Below, piece by piece: positions 27,547 through 42,573 of a stretch of DNA of 64,000 bases (position 1 is its first letter; the number at the start of each line of letters is the position of its first letter). Source of the DNA: Gymnogyps californianus (taxonomy: Eukaryota > Chordata > Aves > Accipitriformes > Cathartidae); contig NC_059471.1 in assembly GCF_018139145.2 (NCBI RefSeq), positions 201,271,494 through 201,335,493 of the forward strand, written 5' to 3'. The translations under genes were made by a program, and so were the position numbers. The notes beneath the pieces are model-generated. The model did no database searches and had not been told where the DNA came from. It saw nothing but the letters and a program-made list of their open reading frames with translations.

Positions 27547-28606
27547 TAGAATAGAATAGTTCAGTTGGAAGGGACCTACAACAACCATTTAGTCCAACTG
27601 CCTGAGCAGTTCAGGGCTTACCACAAGCTAAAGCATTAAGGGCATTGTCCAAACACCTCAAACACTGACAGGCATGGGGCATCGACTACCTCTCTAGGAA
27701 GCCTCTTCCAGTGTTTGACCACCCTCTCAGTAAAGAAATGCTTCCTAATGTCCAGTCTGAACCTCCCCTGGCACAGCTTTGAGCCATTCCCATGCGTCCT
27801 ATCACTGGATACCAGGGAGAAGAGATCAGCACCTCCCTCTCCACTTCCCCTCCTCAGGAAGCTGTAGAGAGCAATGAGGTCGCCCCTCAGCCTCCTTTCT
27901 CCGAACTAGACAACCTCAATGTCCTTAGCTGCTCCTCATAGGACATTCCTTCCAGCCCTTTCACCAGATTTGCTGCCCTCCTCTGGACACCTTCAAGGAC
28001 CTTCACACCCTTCTTAAATTGTGGGGCCCAGAACTGCATACAGTAGTCGGTGAGGCTGCACCCATGCTAAATGCAGCAGGACAATCACCTCTTTTGACCA
28101 GCTGGTTATATACTGTGTTTAATGCACCCCAGGATGAGGTTCGCCCTCTTGGCTGCCAGGGCACGCCGCTAACTCATATTGAGCCTGCTGTCGACCAGCA
28201 CCCCCAGATCCCTTTCTGCAGGGCTGCTCTCCAGCCACTCTTCAAATCTATACTTGTGCCCAGCATCCCAGGTGCAGAATCTGGCATTTGTTGTTAAATT
28301 TTCAAATGTTAAATAAATCATTGATGATTGCCCAGTGCTCCAATCTATCTAGATCCCTCTGCAAGGCCTCTTGTCCCTCAAGAGAGTCAACAGCACCTCC
28401 CAGTTCAGTATCATCATCAAACTTGCTAATGGTGCATTCAACTCCTGCATCCAGATCACTAATAAGAATATTGAACAGAACCAGCCCTAGAATAGAACCT
28501 TTAAGGACAGCACTGGTGACCACTCACCAGCCAGATGTAGCCCCATTCACTATAACCCTTTGAGCTCTGCTGTTCAGCCAGTTCCTCACCCAGCGCACCA
28601 TTACTA
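27547..28606 (-). mobile_element. CR1 LINE, 5'-truncated, about 1.06 kb
   Basis: In the given orientation it opens with TAGAATAGAATAG and GGAAGGGACCTACAACAACC, the reversed CR1 3' end. It then runs through the ORF2 3' region ('ccagtgtttgaccaccctctcagtaaagaaatgcttcctaatgtcc', 'tgctgccctcctctggac', 'gaccagcacccccagatcc'). On the minus strand a short frame at 28302-28523 shows [10 protein letters not shown] and [10 protein letters not shown], the RT active-site region with Ala of FADD replaced by Asp. Frameshifts and an inserted AAATAAATC-type stretch near 28305 break the rest. It is an inactive copy. Confidence 0.94.
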
Positions 28607-31323
28607 GGTCAGTTATTGAGGACAAATACAGAATTACTACCATGTGTCTGCCTTTGCTCTAGGCAAATTTAGCTGCAAGCTAAATATACTGAAGTGAGAT
28701 ACTATGTTAAATTTATTTTTTAAATGTCACATTTAGATACCTATACTGCAGACTACTATAATTAGATAATCCACTACATGAAGCAGGATGCAAAAAAAGT
28801 CAGTTTTATTTCTAACTGAAGTTACTAACTCACAAACATTTTTCTTCTTCACACAGCAGAAACAAATTTCATTTGGTTGCTTGCAGCCATTGAAAGTAAG
28901 AAATGAAGAACAATAAATTTAAATTTTCCATTTCAATGAAAATAAGTACGTGTGTGCAATGAACAAGCAAGATATATAATTACTGTCAGCTTTCAGACTT
29001 CAAGTGTTTTACAAAAAATACTTCTGCAGTTTCTGACAGTAAAATTATTTTACAGTTTTAAAAAAAAGATAGTTCTTTTATCAAAATTCAAAAGTAAGAA
29101 GAATTATATTTAATATGTTTCCCAATACTTTCAATAAATCTATACATAAAGTTTTGGTGAAGCAAGTCTTCTGATTAAAGAATAAAATACTTTATACAGA
29201 TGCATTCCAAAGTAGCATATCGCCAAAAATATGTATTTTGTACATAAAAAGCATTTATAGCTATTTATAATTTTAATAAACAAACTTATTGGATATATTA
29301 GTTTGAATGATAACATTTAGCCACCTTAAACAGATGCTTCTCATGGCAGAAGGACCTATACACATAAAATATTTATTGTTGATGTTTAACGTCAGCTTCT
29401 CATGCTTTTTTACTGATTTCAAAATTAAAGTTGTATGTGACTACAGAATCACAAACTAAAGCCACAGTTAAGGACAGAAATAACCTGTACTAAAGCATGA
29501 CTTAACTGCTGTCCTGACTGGGGGATACAGTCAGAATGAGTGCCTAGGCAAGTTTATACAGAAGCAAAGACGAACCACAAAATAATAGTAAAATTATGTG
29601 TGAACTGCCAAATTACAGTGGCACAGCATGGTGTCACCACATCCAGCTGTATAATTTGTTACTTCAGAATATTAGCCTTTTGGTGTTGACCTTTACCTAA
29701 AGATTCCTATCAGCCCTAGCAATCTTTTCTGATGTTTGACTTTAGACCTAGTTTTGACATTTTTGAAAAGTATTTAAAGTTCATTTTTTACTCATATTTC
29801 ATGAGTAATGATGAAATGGGCACTTAATTTTTAACTCCATTTTATCAATACTTTATACATATTTCATTGTAAATATAAAAAACGCTAATTGTTAAAAGTT
29901 ATCTGAAATGCAGTTAAGCTAAGAATCTCTGATGAATAGGCCTTTTAGTTCAACAAAAGGAAGAAAAGTGTGTATTTCTCATGAAGAGCCAGACAATTCT
30001 TCTTGAAAAGCATACACTACCTACAAGAGTAACTCTCCTCTGGTACCAATCCAAAATGAACTCTAGCAGGATTTTCTGCTTTCTGGACCATGCCAATAAA
30101 GGCAAGCATTATAGACTAACCATTCAGAGACTAACATAATGGAAGACAAGCCAAAGAAAGCAAACAGCGTGAAGCACTGACACATTTCAGAAAACAATTT
30201 CCACTTCTACTACAGATGAGAATCTCCACTGTCTGATTCTCTTTGTTTTTTAATTAGTCACCTTGTTATTTTTAAGAACAACTGACATTGCAAAGAAATA
30301 AACAAACATCATAATCTATAAACTTAGAGATAATAACACAGGCAGCTATTAAGAAAGCTTGACACCCAGAAGAACCATTGTTTCAAAACTTAAACCACTT
30401 TCATTTTGAAATACATGAAGTCTCTTGCAGAATTAACATAGGAGCCTGTCTTTAATTCTCTATTGATTCTTTTGGAAGGTTCCCTGTATGAAAATATGAA
30501 TCTAACAATGACAAGAAGTTTTTTAAAACAAACAAAAAAAAATCCCAACATTTCTTTGGCAGGTAATAAACTTATGGAGGAACCTAGCAGAGACAGAACT
30601 ACTATGCATAACTAAGAATTATTTCAGAGATACTCAAGGACTTCAGTCACTATTTTATTCATGTTTTTTTTCCTTAATTAACTCTTGCTATTAAATACAA
30701 CTTAACTTCTTTCCAGACACCGTTTAAAAAACTGATTAATAGACCAGTGAGATCCAAATTTCTCCTCTTGTCTTCTCTCCATCGGTAAGAAAGATAAAAA
30801 TCCAGCTAGTTTTCAGCTGCAGAATTTGACAGGAATTCGATAGAATTTGTTCTTTTCCTTAGGAAGCAGTTTTGAAAAAAATTTAATCAGTTGAATTTAA
30901 AATCCAGACACCTTTCATCCTACGTTAGGTCAAACATAGTAAGAAATTATTATTTATGACTTAACTCATTCAATTTGACAGTTAATGGTGACAATGAAGC
31001 TTCATAACACAGGTTATAGCAAATCCATATTTAAATTTTTAAAATGTCCTGTGACAAATAGCCAAAATATTACAATGTTTGCCATTTCATTACCTCATGG
31101 TTGATCAGATTTCTCCCATACGCTACCATGCAAACATTCACCTTTTACTAGAGACATCAGATGATCAGTTAAATTTTGCCACTGATTATTAGAAGGATTA
31201 ATTTTAAAAAAGAAAATCACGTGGTTTAGTCTCAAATTCATTCACAAGGGATGTGCTTGCAAGCCTGGAATTTGTCTGACCATTAGATTAAAACCAGTAA
31301 ACTGCACTGCCACAATTTGTGTG

Positions 31324-31919
31324 TGTGCTGTTTTTGGCTGGGGTAGAGTTATTTTTCTTCATAGTAGCTCGTATGGGGCTATGTTTTGGATTTGTGCTGG
31401 AAACAGTGTTGATCATACAGGGATGTTTTCCTTATTGCTGAGCAGTGCTTACACAGAGTCAAGGCCTTTTCTGCCTCTCACCCCACCCCACCAGCGAGGA
31501 GGCTGGGGGTGCACAAGCAGTTGGGAGGGGACACAGCCGGGACAGCTGACCCCAACTGGCCAAAGGGATAATCCATACCATATGACGTTACGCTCAGCAT
31601 ATAAAGCTGGGGAAAGAAGGAGGAAGGGGGAGAACTTCGGAATGATGGTGTTTGTGTTCCCAAGTAACCATTACGCTTGATGGAGCCCTGCTTTCCCGGA
31701 GCAGGCTGAACACCTGCCTGCCGATGGGAAGTGGTGAATGAATTCCTTGTTTTGCTTTGCTTGTGTGCGCGGCTTTTGCTTTACCTCTTAAACTGTCTTT
31801 ATCTCAACCCATGAGTTTTCTCACTTTTACTCTTCCAATTCTCTCCCCCATCTCACCAAGGGGGGAGTGAGTGAGCAGCTGTGTGGTGCTTAGTTGCCGC
31901 CTGGGGTTAAATCATGACA
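31324..31919 (+). mobile_element. Solo LTR 2, a diverged relative of the same LTR family
   Basis: The copy starts TGTGCTGTTTTTGGCTGGGG, a mutated form of the family start, and ends GGTTAAATCATGACA. Flanks are GTGTG (31319-31323) and ATGTG (31920-31924), a 5-bp duplication matching at 4 of 5 bases. It shares the central block (GGGAGGGGACACAGCC, CAGCTGACCCCAACTGGCCA) and a TATA box at 31600-31605. The region after the TATA box (about 31610-31780) is different from the other five copies, so this is an older or separate subfamily. ORFs inside it are chance frames. Confidence 0.88.
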
Positions 31920-34900
31920 ATGTGATATTGAGTAGGCAACAATGAAGTTTCCCTCCTTGTGCAATATTGCAACTTCTAGACTACAGAAAAGTTTTCACGG
32001 CCCAGCCCATTACAAGTATGAGATACTATGTACAATCTAAGTAAATAGTGTAAAGTAACATTTCTTTTCCAGTTGCTTCATAATACTGTGACTTGATACT
32101 TGACTGACAGCTTCCAAGTACGTTTCCCTCTACAAAACTTCAGTACTGTTTTCTTAACTGTGCAAAGCAACCAACCAACTAGATTTTATTCTACTTAATG
32201 CAGTACTATAGCAGGCATTTATTTCTACTTCGCTGAACTTTCTAAAAGTCTGGGTAGCTATTAAAAAAGACAGTATTGTAACACAAATAAACTACATAAT
32301 CTAGAAGAACACTGCTTACTAGAAGTGGTGTTACTCACAAGGGTTGTCCCTGAAAGCCTGCACTCATGAGACCAGAAACTCCCGAAAAGCAGTGACTGCT
32401 TAAGGTTCACCCCCAAGTTACCACAGACATTTCATAAAACTGGTTTTCATAAGTATTGCCTGCAAGCTTCCAGATGTCCTTAGGGAACAAGCATCCCTTT
32501 GATCGTGTTAGCCCCCATATGGATATGGTCATCCATGCCTGTCTTCCATCATTTTGCAGCACATTTTGCTCCAGGCTAGACTCCTAGACAGCTGATTAAC
32601 ATGGAGCAGTTCACGCAACTTCATTCATTCAGTTAGGGACTCCACAACCAACATATCCACCACCAGCTCACGAGTACTATCCATTCAGTCAATATAGTAA
32701 TAAAATGTTGAAATCTTTTCTACTACGCCTAGATTCTTTAAACTTTGCCATTTGCTTAAAATTATAGCTCCCACATACTGAACCTTGCTGTCCAAAAGAA
32801 GGAACTTTGTCATCAGTAAATGACTGCTTTCTTTTTGAGTACTCTACCTACCGAAAGCAAATTTTGTATTTCATTCTCTCTCTTCCTGAATAATTTCTAC
32901 ATTGTTCAAAGCCAGTATGTTTATGGAAGACAAAGGTAAGAGTTTGGAGTAAAATCTGAACGCCAGATGTTGCCAGATGCAGATTAAGGCTTACAACCCC
33001 CCAACCTGAATTAATGAAAGTCTGAACAAAAGTAATTCTGTCAAGACTACAGCTTAGCAATGAGTTATTATTAGTTATGGATATTAATTTTTATTAATAT
33101 ACATTAATAACAAAAGAAGTTCCTGATGAGTGAAAAAGACATTCAAAAGATCATAAATGTGCACTTAAAGACAAGATCTCATTATGATACACAATTCTGC
33201 TTCAAGTAATAGTAGGGATCCAAGTAAAAGATTTACATGCTGATTATATCTTGCTCCAGAATTAGTTTGCTTTTTATAACTGGCTAAAATCATCCATTGT
33301 AAGAATTATAATAAAAGCATTTTAAAAAAAATAAATTGAGAAGTCCTGTACAAAATGAAAAGACGACTGGTAGAAAACCAGAAATATTACCAAATTATAT
33401 TCTCCTCATGGCCTACAATGTAGAGATAATGGTCTATTTGAATTTAGCTCACTAAATGTACAGCTAGTAGCTATGACTGAGAAATATCTTCTTCATACAC
33501 AAAAGATACAGCCGATACTCCAATACTAAAAAGCCCAAGACGCTGATCCCAAAGCAAAAGAAGAAAACACTAGTTGCCTCAGGGAATCAAATGCAAGTAA
33601 CAATTCTGTGGTATCCAATGCAAAATAGAGGAAACTATTAGGAAAAATTTAGTAGCAATCAAGGAAGATCTACCGCTCTACCTAAAAGTTAAAAATACAT
33701 CCTGTGTTTCCAGGTGGAACTCAAACTTAATATTCAAAGTGCAATAAACAACAGTGAGAAATATGTTTGATGAGACACTTCTACTTCCAGGTAGCATTCA
33801 CTGGACTTCCGTAGCCTGTTCTTCTAAATCATAACTGTGTGCATTCATAACAGGGTTTATGCCTAACACTTTTTAAATTCCCCATCATGTTAAACTTTTT
33901 TCTTCCCTTTATTTTTAATTTGCCATGAAAATAGTAAGTTTTGGCTATTTAAAAGTTAAAGTGCTTACAGAGGTCAGGAATTTACAAATGATTTTATAAT
34001 CAGTCTCAACTCTTGCTAAGATCTCTGAACTCTGTACTAGCATACAAATATAATCTCCATGGTAAAACATAAAAATATGATTTAAAAGATATATTAAATA
34101 ATTATAATGCCCAGCGAGCAGCACTTAAGAGTGGATTAAAGTATAATACAGTAATTACAACCATAAAATCAGATAAAAAATAACTACTGGTGAGCTAAAT
34201 AAGATGGCTTTGTTAAAATGAAAAAGAGCTTTATGGCACAAATTAATTAAAGCAATTATGAAATGCTTACAAGATTTTTAATCACTTCAGCACCAAGCTG
34301 ACATAAAGATGGACTGACAGAGAAGGTCCTTATTAATCACTGATTTTCAACAGCAGCAGTAAACTCTAAATAAATCTATGTCCATTTCCAATTCAAAATG
34401 CTTCCGCATGGTTAAAGAACACCAGTCTTTCCAACTATTACAATTAGAGCTCTTTTTTCCAGATACTTCAACACAACCCTAGTTCAAAATTATAGGTGTC
34501 AGTAAAATGTTTTACAATATAATTAAACATGAACATAATTTTGCACACACAATTAAGTATTCTTTAACCATACTTTAAAAAAATCATTAGCATGATTGAA
34601 TACGTAATGAAGATTGATCAAATGTCACCTATTACCACAGTTTCATCATCGGTTCATTGTATGAACACTCAAGATTCAAATTAAAAACCAAACAAATTAG
34701 TTAATCTGTATATATCACAGTATATTGAGCAGATCACTTGTTCTGTGAGTTGACATACTAGTCTTGGTTGATATTTTGCCTTTTTGAGATTTAGATTTTC
34801 CTAAACAAAAAAGGAAAACAATTTTTCTCTGCAGTTTAAAAAGTTCAATCCATACAGAAACTGAATGTCCTTTAGAAACTATGGAAGTATCAAAACTGCT

Positions 34901-35813
34901 CAATAGGAATCTCTAAGTATTTTGGGGCTTAACTCATCATATGAAATTAAGTTCTGAGCAGAACCATGAAACGTTCCTGTTTGAAGCATTGGACAGTTCT
35001 ATGGGAATAGGCACCTTTATCTCTTCGGACAAGAACCTGCTGAATGCCACACATCAACGCAACGTTCAGAGGAGTAACTGTAGGAATCCCAAGTGAAGTC
35101 TGGACATTTAAAACTTTGGCAGCCCAGAAAGAACACACAGCTCTTAAATCAACCCAGACATTAGAAAGGAAAATTCCACTGGCGCTAATCCTGTTCTAAT
35201 GAAGGAAGTTTTATAAACATCTCCAATTAAATAAGAAACCATAACATCATATATAAATATTAAGAATTATATCAACCAACCTTTTAGACACATCTACAGT
35301 AAGTATTTCAAAGCATGAGAAGTACACAAAATGGTACAATTAAATAAGCTCTTTCACTGTGGATAAACAAAAATACATGTAAAAATGAAAATTTTTTCAT
35401 TGATTATGTGTCATGAAGAACTTGACCTGCATCATATATACACAACACATATAAATATTTACAAGAGATTCATCTTTTAGATTTCTATGTGCATAAATAT
35501 CAAAAAATATATGCCAAGTATAAATTTAAGGCCATGAAATGAAAGTACTTAATTACAAGTCCTTACTTGTGGCATTATCTACAGAACTGGAGACAACTGA
35601 CCAACCAAGACATTTGTAACCCAAGACAGAAATAAGTAAATAAAGATTAGTGGAGCCAAGATTAATTTGTTCAGAACACTAGAACAAAATGCATTATCTA
35701 ATTTGTATTTCATTTGAAGTGAATGAAACAAACATTTACAATATGGCAGCAATAAAAAAAATAGGACTTGTAAAATCATTAATATAACGTGGTTTTAATA
35801 GGTGAAAGAACAT

Positions 35814-36385
35814 TGTCCTGGTTTCGGCTGGGGTAGAGTTAATTTTCTTCCTAGTAGCTGGTATAATGTTATGTTTTGGATTTAGTAGGAAAATAATATT
35901 GATAACACACTGAGGTTTTCAGCTGTTGCTAAGTAGTGTTTATACTAAGTCAAGGATTTTTCAGCTTCTCGTGCCCAGCCAGCAAGAAGGCTGGAGGGGC
36001 ACAAGAAGTTGGGAGGGGACACAGCCAGGACAGCTGACCCAAACTGGCCAAAGGGATATTCCAGACCATATGACATCATGCCCAGTATATAAACTGGAGG
36101 GAGTTGGCTGGGAGGGGGGATCGCTGCTCGGGGACTAACTGGGCATTGGTCGGCGAGTGACGAGCAACTGCGTTGTGCATCACTTGTTTTGTATATTCTA
36201 ACTCTTTTAGTATTATTATTGTCATTTTATTATCTTTATTTTTCCTTCCTTTCTGTCCTATTAAACTGTCTTTGGCTCAACCTACACGGTTTTTTTTTCT
36301 GATTCTCTCCCCCATCCCACCGGGTGGGGGGAGTGAGTGAGCGGCTGCGTGGTGCTTAGTTGCCGGCTGGGGTTAAACCATGACA
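35814..36385 (+). mobile_element. Solo LTR 3 of the avian ERV family
   Basis: A 572-bp copy, very similar to LTR 1 and LTR 6. It has ends TGTCCTGGTTTCGGCTGGGG and GGTTAAACCATGACA, and a perfect target duplication AACAT at 35809-35813 and 36386-36390. The TATA box TATATAAA lies at 36086-36093 just after a CRE-like TGACATCATG. No provirus interior adjoins it. Confidence 0.94.
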
Positions 36386-38654
36386 AACATGTTAACTGCA
36401 CCTAGGCATAAGTAAAAATATTTTCCCAAACAATACTATGTAGTATTTACTAAAACAGCCATTCTTTAAAGTAATTCAAATATAACAACTTAAATTTTGC
36501 ACTAAAAATACCTTCCTTTCTCTTGAAAAATTTGTAATTTTTTTTTTTACAATATTAAAATGGAAATAAATTGGAAATTATCCCAATTAAAATATCATAT
36601 GTAAGAATACCTGTAGTAACTCTCCAAAACAGATGACCAGAAGATGTGTTCACCGTGGACACAGCAGAAATACTGAAATATTACTGAACCTTTGAAAAAT
36701 GTAGCTGAATTCTAAATGAACTTCCTTATGCGAAAGTCAAAATGCAGCATACTTTTTATGTTCTTAGGTATTTTTCCATGACTTCCATTTTCAAAAGAAG
36801 GGGAAAAAATATATACAGCAACAGGAAGAGTTTTTTTTCTTTCTTTTTGTTTTTTAGTAATTTTCTGCATTTTTATTTTTCCATTTCTTGTTACTACGAT
36901 TCAAGGGCCAATTCTACAATAAGATTGGTGATTACTGGTGAAAGAATCTGGAACACTATAACACAGAATTTATTTAACTACAAGAAAACATAAGCACAGA
37001 TCAGGCTGTGCAGAACACAGATGCAAACCCCGGGAGTTGTTCTATGAAAGATGTAGAAAAAATCTTCCCAAACTTACCCTCACAGAAGACACAGAATATT
37101 TTACTAAGTTGAATCATCAGTACTGCCTTTATAGTTTATTGTAATGTTAATAAGAAGCCAATATAAATAAAAAATAAATTTAACATTATAATAGGCTTTT
37201 TTTTTTTTTTTTTCCCCTGGAACTGCCTTCTCGGTAATTCAGAGAGAATCCCATGTAATTTTAATATCTTTTGTCAATGTTTATGGAAACCCAAGACTAC
37301 TTTTATCTACAAATGCTCAGCCTTCTCCAAATGGCTACCTCAAACTCTAATGTAATTACCAGATGTCGTACAGTAAACTGAAGAAGCTTCAACTCTCCCA
37401 AGCATGAAACCAGACAAATGTTAAACACCTGTAAATTCTGGAAACACAAATCCTGAATTAATTTTGGCATTCCTACACCACATCTCTTTGCTTTCAAGCC
37501 TAAATGAAGCAAAAGTGGAAGACAGCATGCCACATGAGTGTGACCTTTTACAAACCATGAGAGACGGTTCATGATTTAGAGCAGAAAAGCTCTACTGACA
37601 TTACAGGAAACAGAAAAGATAATTTGTTATAACAGATTCCTTATATTATTGAGCTATCTATTGATCCTACCTCTCAATATTTTTGTATAATTCCTAGAAC
37701 AATGTGAATGATGATGACAAAGGAGATAAATGAGATTAAATAAAGTTTTATCTTCAAATTCCATCTCGTCTATAACAACATTCTACTAACAAACTCAAAA
37801 ATTCCATTAAACACGATTCATCAAAATTATTTTCTGGAGTTTAACCACACTGAGATTATGATTAAATCAACGGAGTAGCTTGGCTGTTTGAAGTCTACTG
37901 CAATGTTCTGCAGTGTACGCACAAGAACAGTTACTTTGAGAGGAGTTGTGATCCATAAGGCTGGATTAATGAAGGTTGCTTGAATCACTAACATAATGCA
38001 TTAATGCTCTTTGAAGGGCAAGCATCACTTTTCATACACTGGTAATCCATTACTATTAGCAAACAAGCTGTACAAGCTTCATCCACTCACACAGCTACTT
38101 ACTACGTTAAGATTCTCTTCATCATGCAGTTACCCAGCATCAAGAAAATAATGTGACACAGTAGCAACAGCAGTATTATTTTCTTCCACAATAACCTTAA
38201 TTAGCACTTAGGATATTCACAGTAAATATAGATCATGAGATTTCTTTTTTAAAAACAAAGTTACTGAATTCATATCAGTCATACATTTTCCTTTAGCTAC
38301 AGTATAGTACACCCAGTATAAGGATAAAAAGACAAAAGCAAAAAGAAATGGAGAAGAGTAAAGCACAATAACATCTAGTTTAATCAAACTATGTTGTGAT
38401 TCCATCAAAAAGCCAACCAGGTCAGGATCCCTTACCTGAGGCATCCAAAAGTTTATGAAATGACAGCAGTACACATCCACCATTGCCTATCTAACATCTA
38501 AAACTTTATTTTAACCTTACATGTGCTTTGGTGTATTTTTCTGGCAAAAGAAAGTAACTGAGTGGACAGTCTTCTAGACAAAAAGAAACAGCCCTAAGAA
38601 TACTGAAAAATGCATATCTTTTACTATCCAAAACTTTTAACTGGACCACTGTAT

Positions 38655-39652
38655 TATAAGGGTTGTGATCAGCAGTACAAAGTCCGATTGACAGCTAATT
38701 ACTAATGGCATCCCTCGGGTCACTACTGGGGCTAATACTGTGCAACACCTTTATTAACAACTAATGATGGCATAGAGCAGACTCTGTGTTTGTGGATGAT
38801 ACCAGATTGGGAGGAGTGGTTGACATGTTGAAAGTCAGGGCTGCTATTCAGAGGGACCTTGGCAGGTTGAAGAAATGGCTGATAGGAATCTCCTGAAGTT
38901 CAGGAGAGGCAAACGTCCTGTATCTGGGATGGAATAGTCTCATTCAACCGGACACCAACCGGCTGGAAAGCAGCTCTGCCAAGAAGGACTTGGGGGTCCT
39001 GGTGGACAACAGTTGCACCCAAGTCAGCAGTGTGTCCTTGCAGAAAAGAAGACTAACCGTATATTGGGCTTTCTAAGCAAGAGAGAAGCCAACACGTCAG
39101 GAGAAGTGATTCTTCCTCTGTATTCACCACTTGTGAGACCATGCTGCAGCATTATGTCCAATTCTGGGACAATGGCATACAAAAGCAAGTCCAGTGGAGG
39201 GCAACCAAGGTAGTTAGGAAGCTGGAGCACTTCACACATGAAAGGAGGCTGACAGAACTGGCTTTGTTCAGCCTTAAAAAGAAAAGTCTATGAACAGCTG
39301 CAACTACGTAACGGAAGGGTGTAGAGAAGATGGAGCCAGATTCTTCTCAGAGGTACACAGAGATAAAATAAAAGGCAGTGGCCATCAATTCCATAAACAA
39401 AAATTCTAATTATTTATATTTAAAAAAAAAAAAAAAAAATCACAATGATGGTAGTCAAACCCTTGAACAGCCTTACCCAAAGAGGCTGCAGAATCTCCAT
39501 CCCTGGAGTTACTCAAAACTCAACAGGGCAAGACTCTACACAGCCTGATCTAAGTTGGCCCTGTCCCCTTAGATCAAGAACGATGAAAAAAGGCAAGAGT
39601 AGAGGTTTGGAACACAGACTTCCACAGGCCTCATATAACCTAAATAGTTCTA
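38655..39652 (+). mobile_element. CR1 LINE, heavily degraded, about 1 kb
   Basis: CR1 ORF2 words are still visible in order on the plus strand: 'ggcatccctcgggtcactactgggg' (VPQGSLLG region), 'gtggatgataccagattggg' (VDDTRLG active site), 'aagaaggacttgggggtcctggtggac' (KKDLGVLVD) and 'tctccatccctggagttactcaa' (SPSLELL). Many stops and frameshifts have accumulated. An 18-A run at 39422-39439 interrupts the region after the 'aaaggcagtggccatca' segment. The 3' end near 39652 is approximate. Confidence 0.88.
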
Positions 39653-40953
39653 GGTTTCCATACTGTCAATTACATACAAATCTTACTGGCTTCCTTTTCA
39701 AATAGCAATGACAGCTTTTTAAAATACTTCATAATTTCTACAACGAAAAAACATGTAATGAAATTTCCCTCACTCTGAAGCATTGTTTTTTTAAAACAGT
39801 TTCCTTTAACATCTTTTCTACATAAGCTACGGGTATGTCATACAGACAACCTGCAAAATATACCTTCTATAAGATGATCAATTCCTTAAAGTTAGGATTT
39901 TGCCTTGCCTTCTCCAGCTACACTGCTCAAAACAAGGAAACCATCCTCTACTACTCAACCATGTAAATGACCTAGAGTTAAGATTAATCTAAGATGTTAC
40001 TTTGTAAGTATTTAGGACAGTATGAAAAATCAACATTAACTAGCAAACACTCATGATGTCTACTAAAAACTACAAAAAAAAATTCTAGTGTAGAAAAGGT
40101 ATTGTTCAGTACCCATCTTCATCTTTAAAAAATCTTGGCAGTTATCTAGTCACAGACATTGATACAAAATCTGCCAAAACGTACAGTTCAATGCAAAATA
40201 TACATTGTATTGATTCCCTTCTTTACTAAATACTATACAATTTAGATCAAAAAACATTGAAGAAAAAATTGGATCCACATTTAGAAAGATAAATAAATAA
40301 TTACAGTTTTTGATGCAGAACTACTTCAACAATGTCCTATTAAATACAGTCCTATAAAGACCTCACAAAATTATTTTAAATCAGATAAAAATCAGGAACC
40401 CACACTTTACTTTCAGTTGCAAAGCCTGGTAAAGGACAGTTTAAGAAAACACATTTATTTGCTACAACTGTCTGTCTTACTTTTTTTTAAGTGTAAAGCC
40501 TTAAAAATAATGCTTCCCAAACCTAGCCACTGAGAAAAGTTATTTAACTATATCTCTAAAGCACTGAAGATACACATAAGCCCTCAGCATTTCTTTTTTT
40601 CTTAGAAACTAAACAATAATATATTGTATTATATTTAATATTTTTATTAAACCAAACAATAAGGTTGATTATCAGAATGGTATTTTTAATTTGAAAAACT
40701 TGGTTGAAGAATTTGTTTATATAAATGTTCACTGACCAAGTTCAGGAAGCCTATGTATAGGCATTATAATTATACACTTCATTTAATACACAATCATTTG
40801 CTTCTGTAAGTAATTGAAATGTAAACACCAATATTGATATAGCCATAAAATAACACATAAAAAGTCACACTGCAAGCAGTTAGATTATTTCTGAAGTAAC
40901 AACATACACTGCTTTAAAAATATTTTTAATATAAATATTTCACTACCCTATAT

Positions 40954-41550
40954 TGTCCTGGTTTCAGCTGGGATAGAGTTAATTTTCATCTTAGTAGCTG
41001 GTACAGTGCTGGGTTTTGGATTTAGTGTGAGAATAATGTTGATAACACACTGATTGTTTAGTTGTTGCTAAGTAGCGCTTATCTTAAGCCAAGGACTTCT
41101 CAGTTCCCCATGCTCTGCCAGCAAGCAGGTGTGCAAGAAGCTGGGAGGGAGCACAGCCGGGGCAGCTGACCCGAACTAGCCAGAGGGGTATTCCATACCA
41201 TGGAACGTCATGCCCAGTATATAAACAGAGGGGAGTTGGCTGGGAGGGGCAGATCGCTGCTCGGGCATCGGTCAGCGGGTGGTGAGCAATTGCATTGTAC
41301 ATCACTTGTCTTTTCTTGGGTATTATTTCTCTTTTTTTTTTTGTTATACTCCTTTTCATTACAATTATTATTGTATTATTATTATTATTCTTAGTTAGTA
41401 GTATATTTTATTTTACTTTAGTTATTAAACTGTTCTTATCTCAACCCACGAGTTTTACCTTTTTTTTCCCCTCCTCCCCATCCCACTGGGAGGGGGAAGG
41501 GGGAAGTGGCTGAGTGGTGCTTAGTTGCTGGCTGGGGTTAAACCACGACA
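40954..41550 (+). mobile_element. Solo LTR 4, short-U3 subfamily
   Basis: A 597-bp copy with ends TGTCCTGGTTTCAGCTGGGA and GGTTAAACCACGACA, flanked by a perfect TATAT duplication (40949-40953 and 41551-41555). It shares with LTR 5 a small deletion in the 'CCAGCAAG...GTGCAAGAAG' segment and loss of the 'ACTAACTGGG' segment after CTGCTCGGG. This marks a separate subfamily. The TATA box is at 41218-41225, and a variable T- and ATT-rich stretch precedes the polyadenylation region. Confidence 0.94.
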
Positions 41551-42573
41551 TATATACAGAAGTATCCCCTTATATTTTTCATATTCATTTACATTTTAAA
41601 CAAAAAAATACATCTACCACAAAAAAGTTTTACATATATTTACATTTATAGTGTATTATTACATAAACATTGTTCTCCTGCCCTCAGCTTTTGATCATTA
41701 AAAATACTTGAACATCCTAAAAGGGCACAAAGAGCATTATCAAATACTCAGGACGTAAATATGTGCAGGCCATCCAAAATCTGCTACAGTAAGCACTGGA
41801 ACAAAAAAACCTCACAGTATGTGTAATGAAAAGATGGAATTAATCTTTCCAAGAAGATTATCAAATATTAAGCTACACAAGAAATATTTTTTCTATCTCA
41901 TCATTGACAGACTAGTGTCGCAAATATATGCCTGGTTCTGCTTGGCAACATTTTGTTAATACTCTGTTCATTAATTTAACAAACTATCAAGAGAGTGTGT
42001 TTAGAATGGGCAAGCATTATCTCTTGCATTTCATTTAATTAAACTCTCTTCTAGCAATATGACAGTCAGCATTTCACGAAGGGAATTATTTTAGGGATGA
42101 AGGTAGAAAATATTTCAAAGTGCCCTGCTGAAACATGAAAGCGTAATCTAAAATTACCCCTGCACACACTGTAATTTATCTATAATATTAAAGATGTTAT
42201 TTCCAGAGTTCATAATTAATTGGATTCCACAGAGAAATTATTCAGGCATTCCAGATAGCAAAGTGATGCACAAAGGCACAAAACATAGTGCCGAAGGACA
42301 ACCATAAACAACCACTGTGGCTTGCCCGAATTACAACAATCATTGAGCTTAATATGAAATGAATACTGGCTGCCTTTTGTATGTGGTCATTACTCTGCTG
42401 CAAAGAAACTGCCATTGAATTTTGATTATATTGCCTTAATAAAAAGTAATGAAAGTGGCTCATGCTCTAGTGGCTTTCTTTTAAATGATACACAACAGCA
42501 ATCTTGCAAAGGCCAGTGTGCCACAAACTGATTATGACACCTCATCTGAGGAAGGCGATGTTACCCCACCATT

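Noticed and set aside
31321..31680. 119-codon ORF as a gene
   Set aside because: It lies wholly within solo LTR 2; equivalent short frames occur in the other LTR copies by sequence identity.
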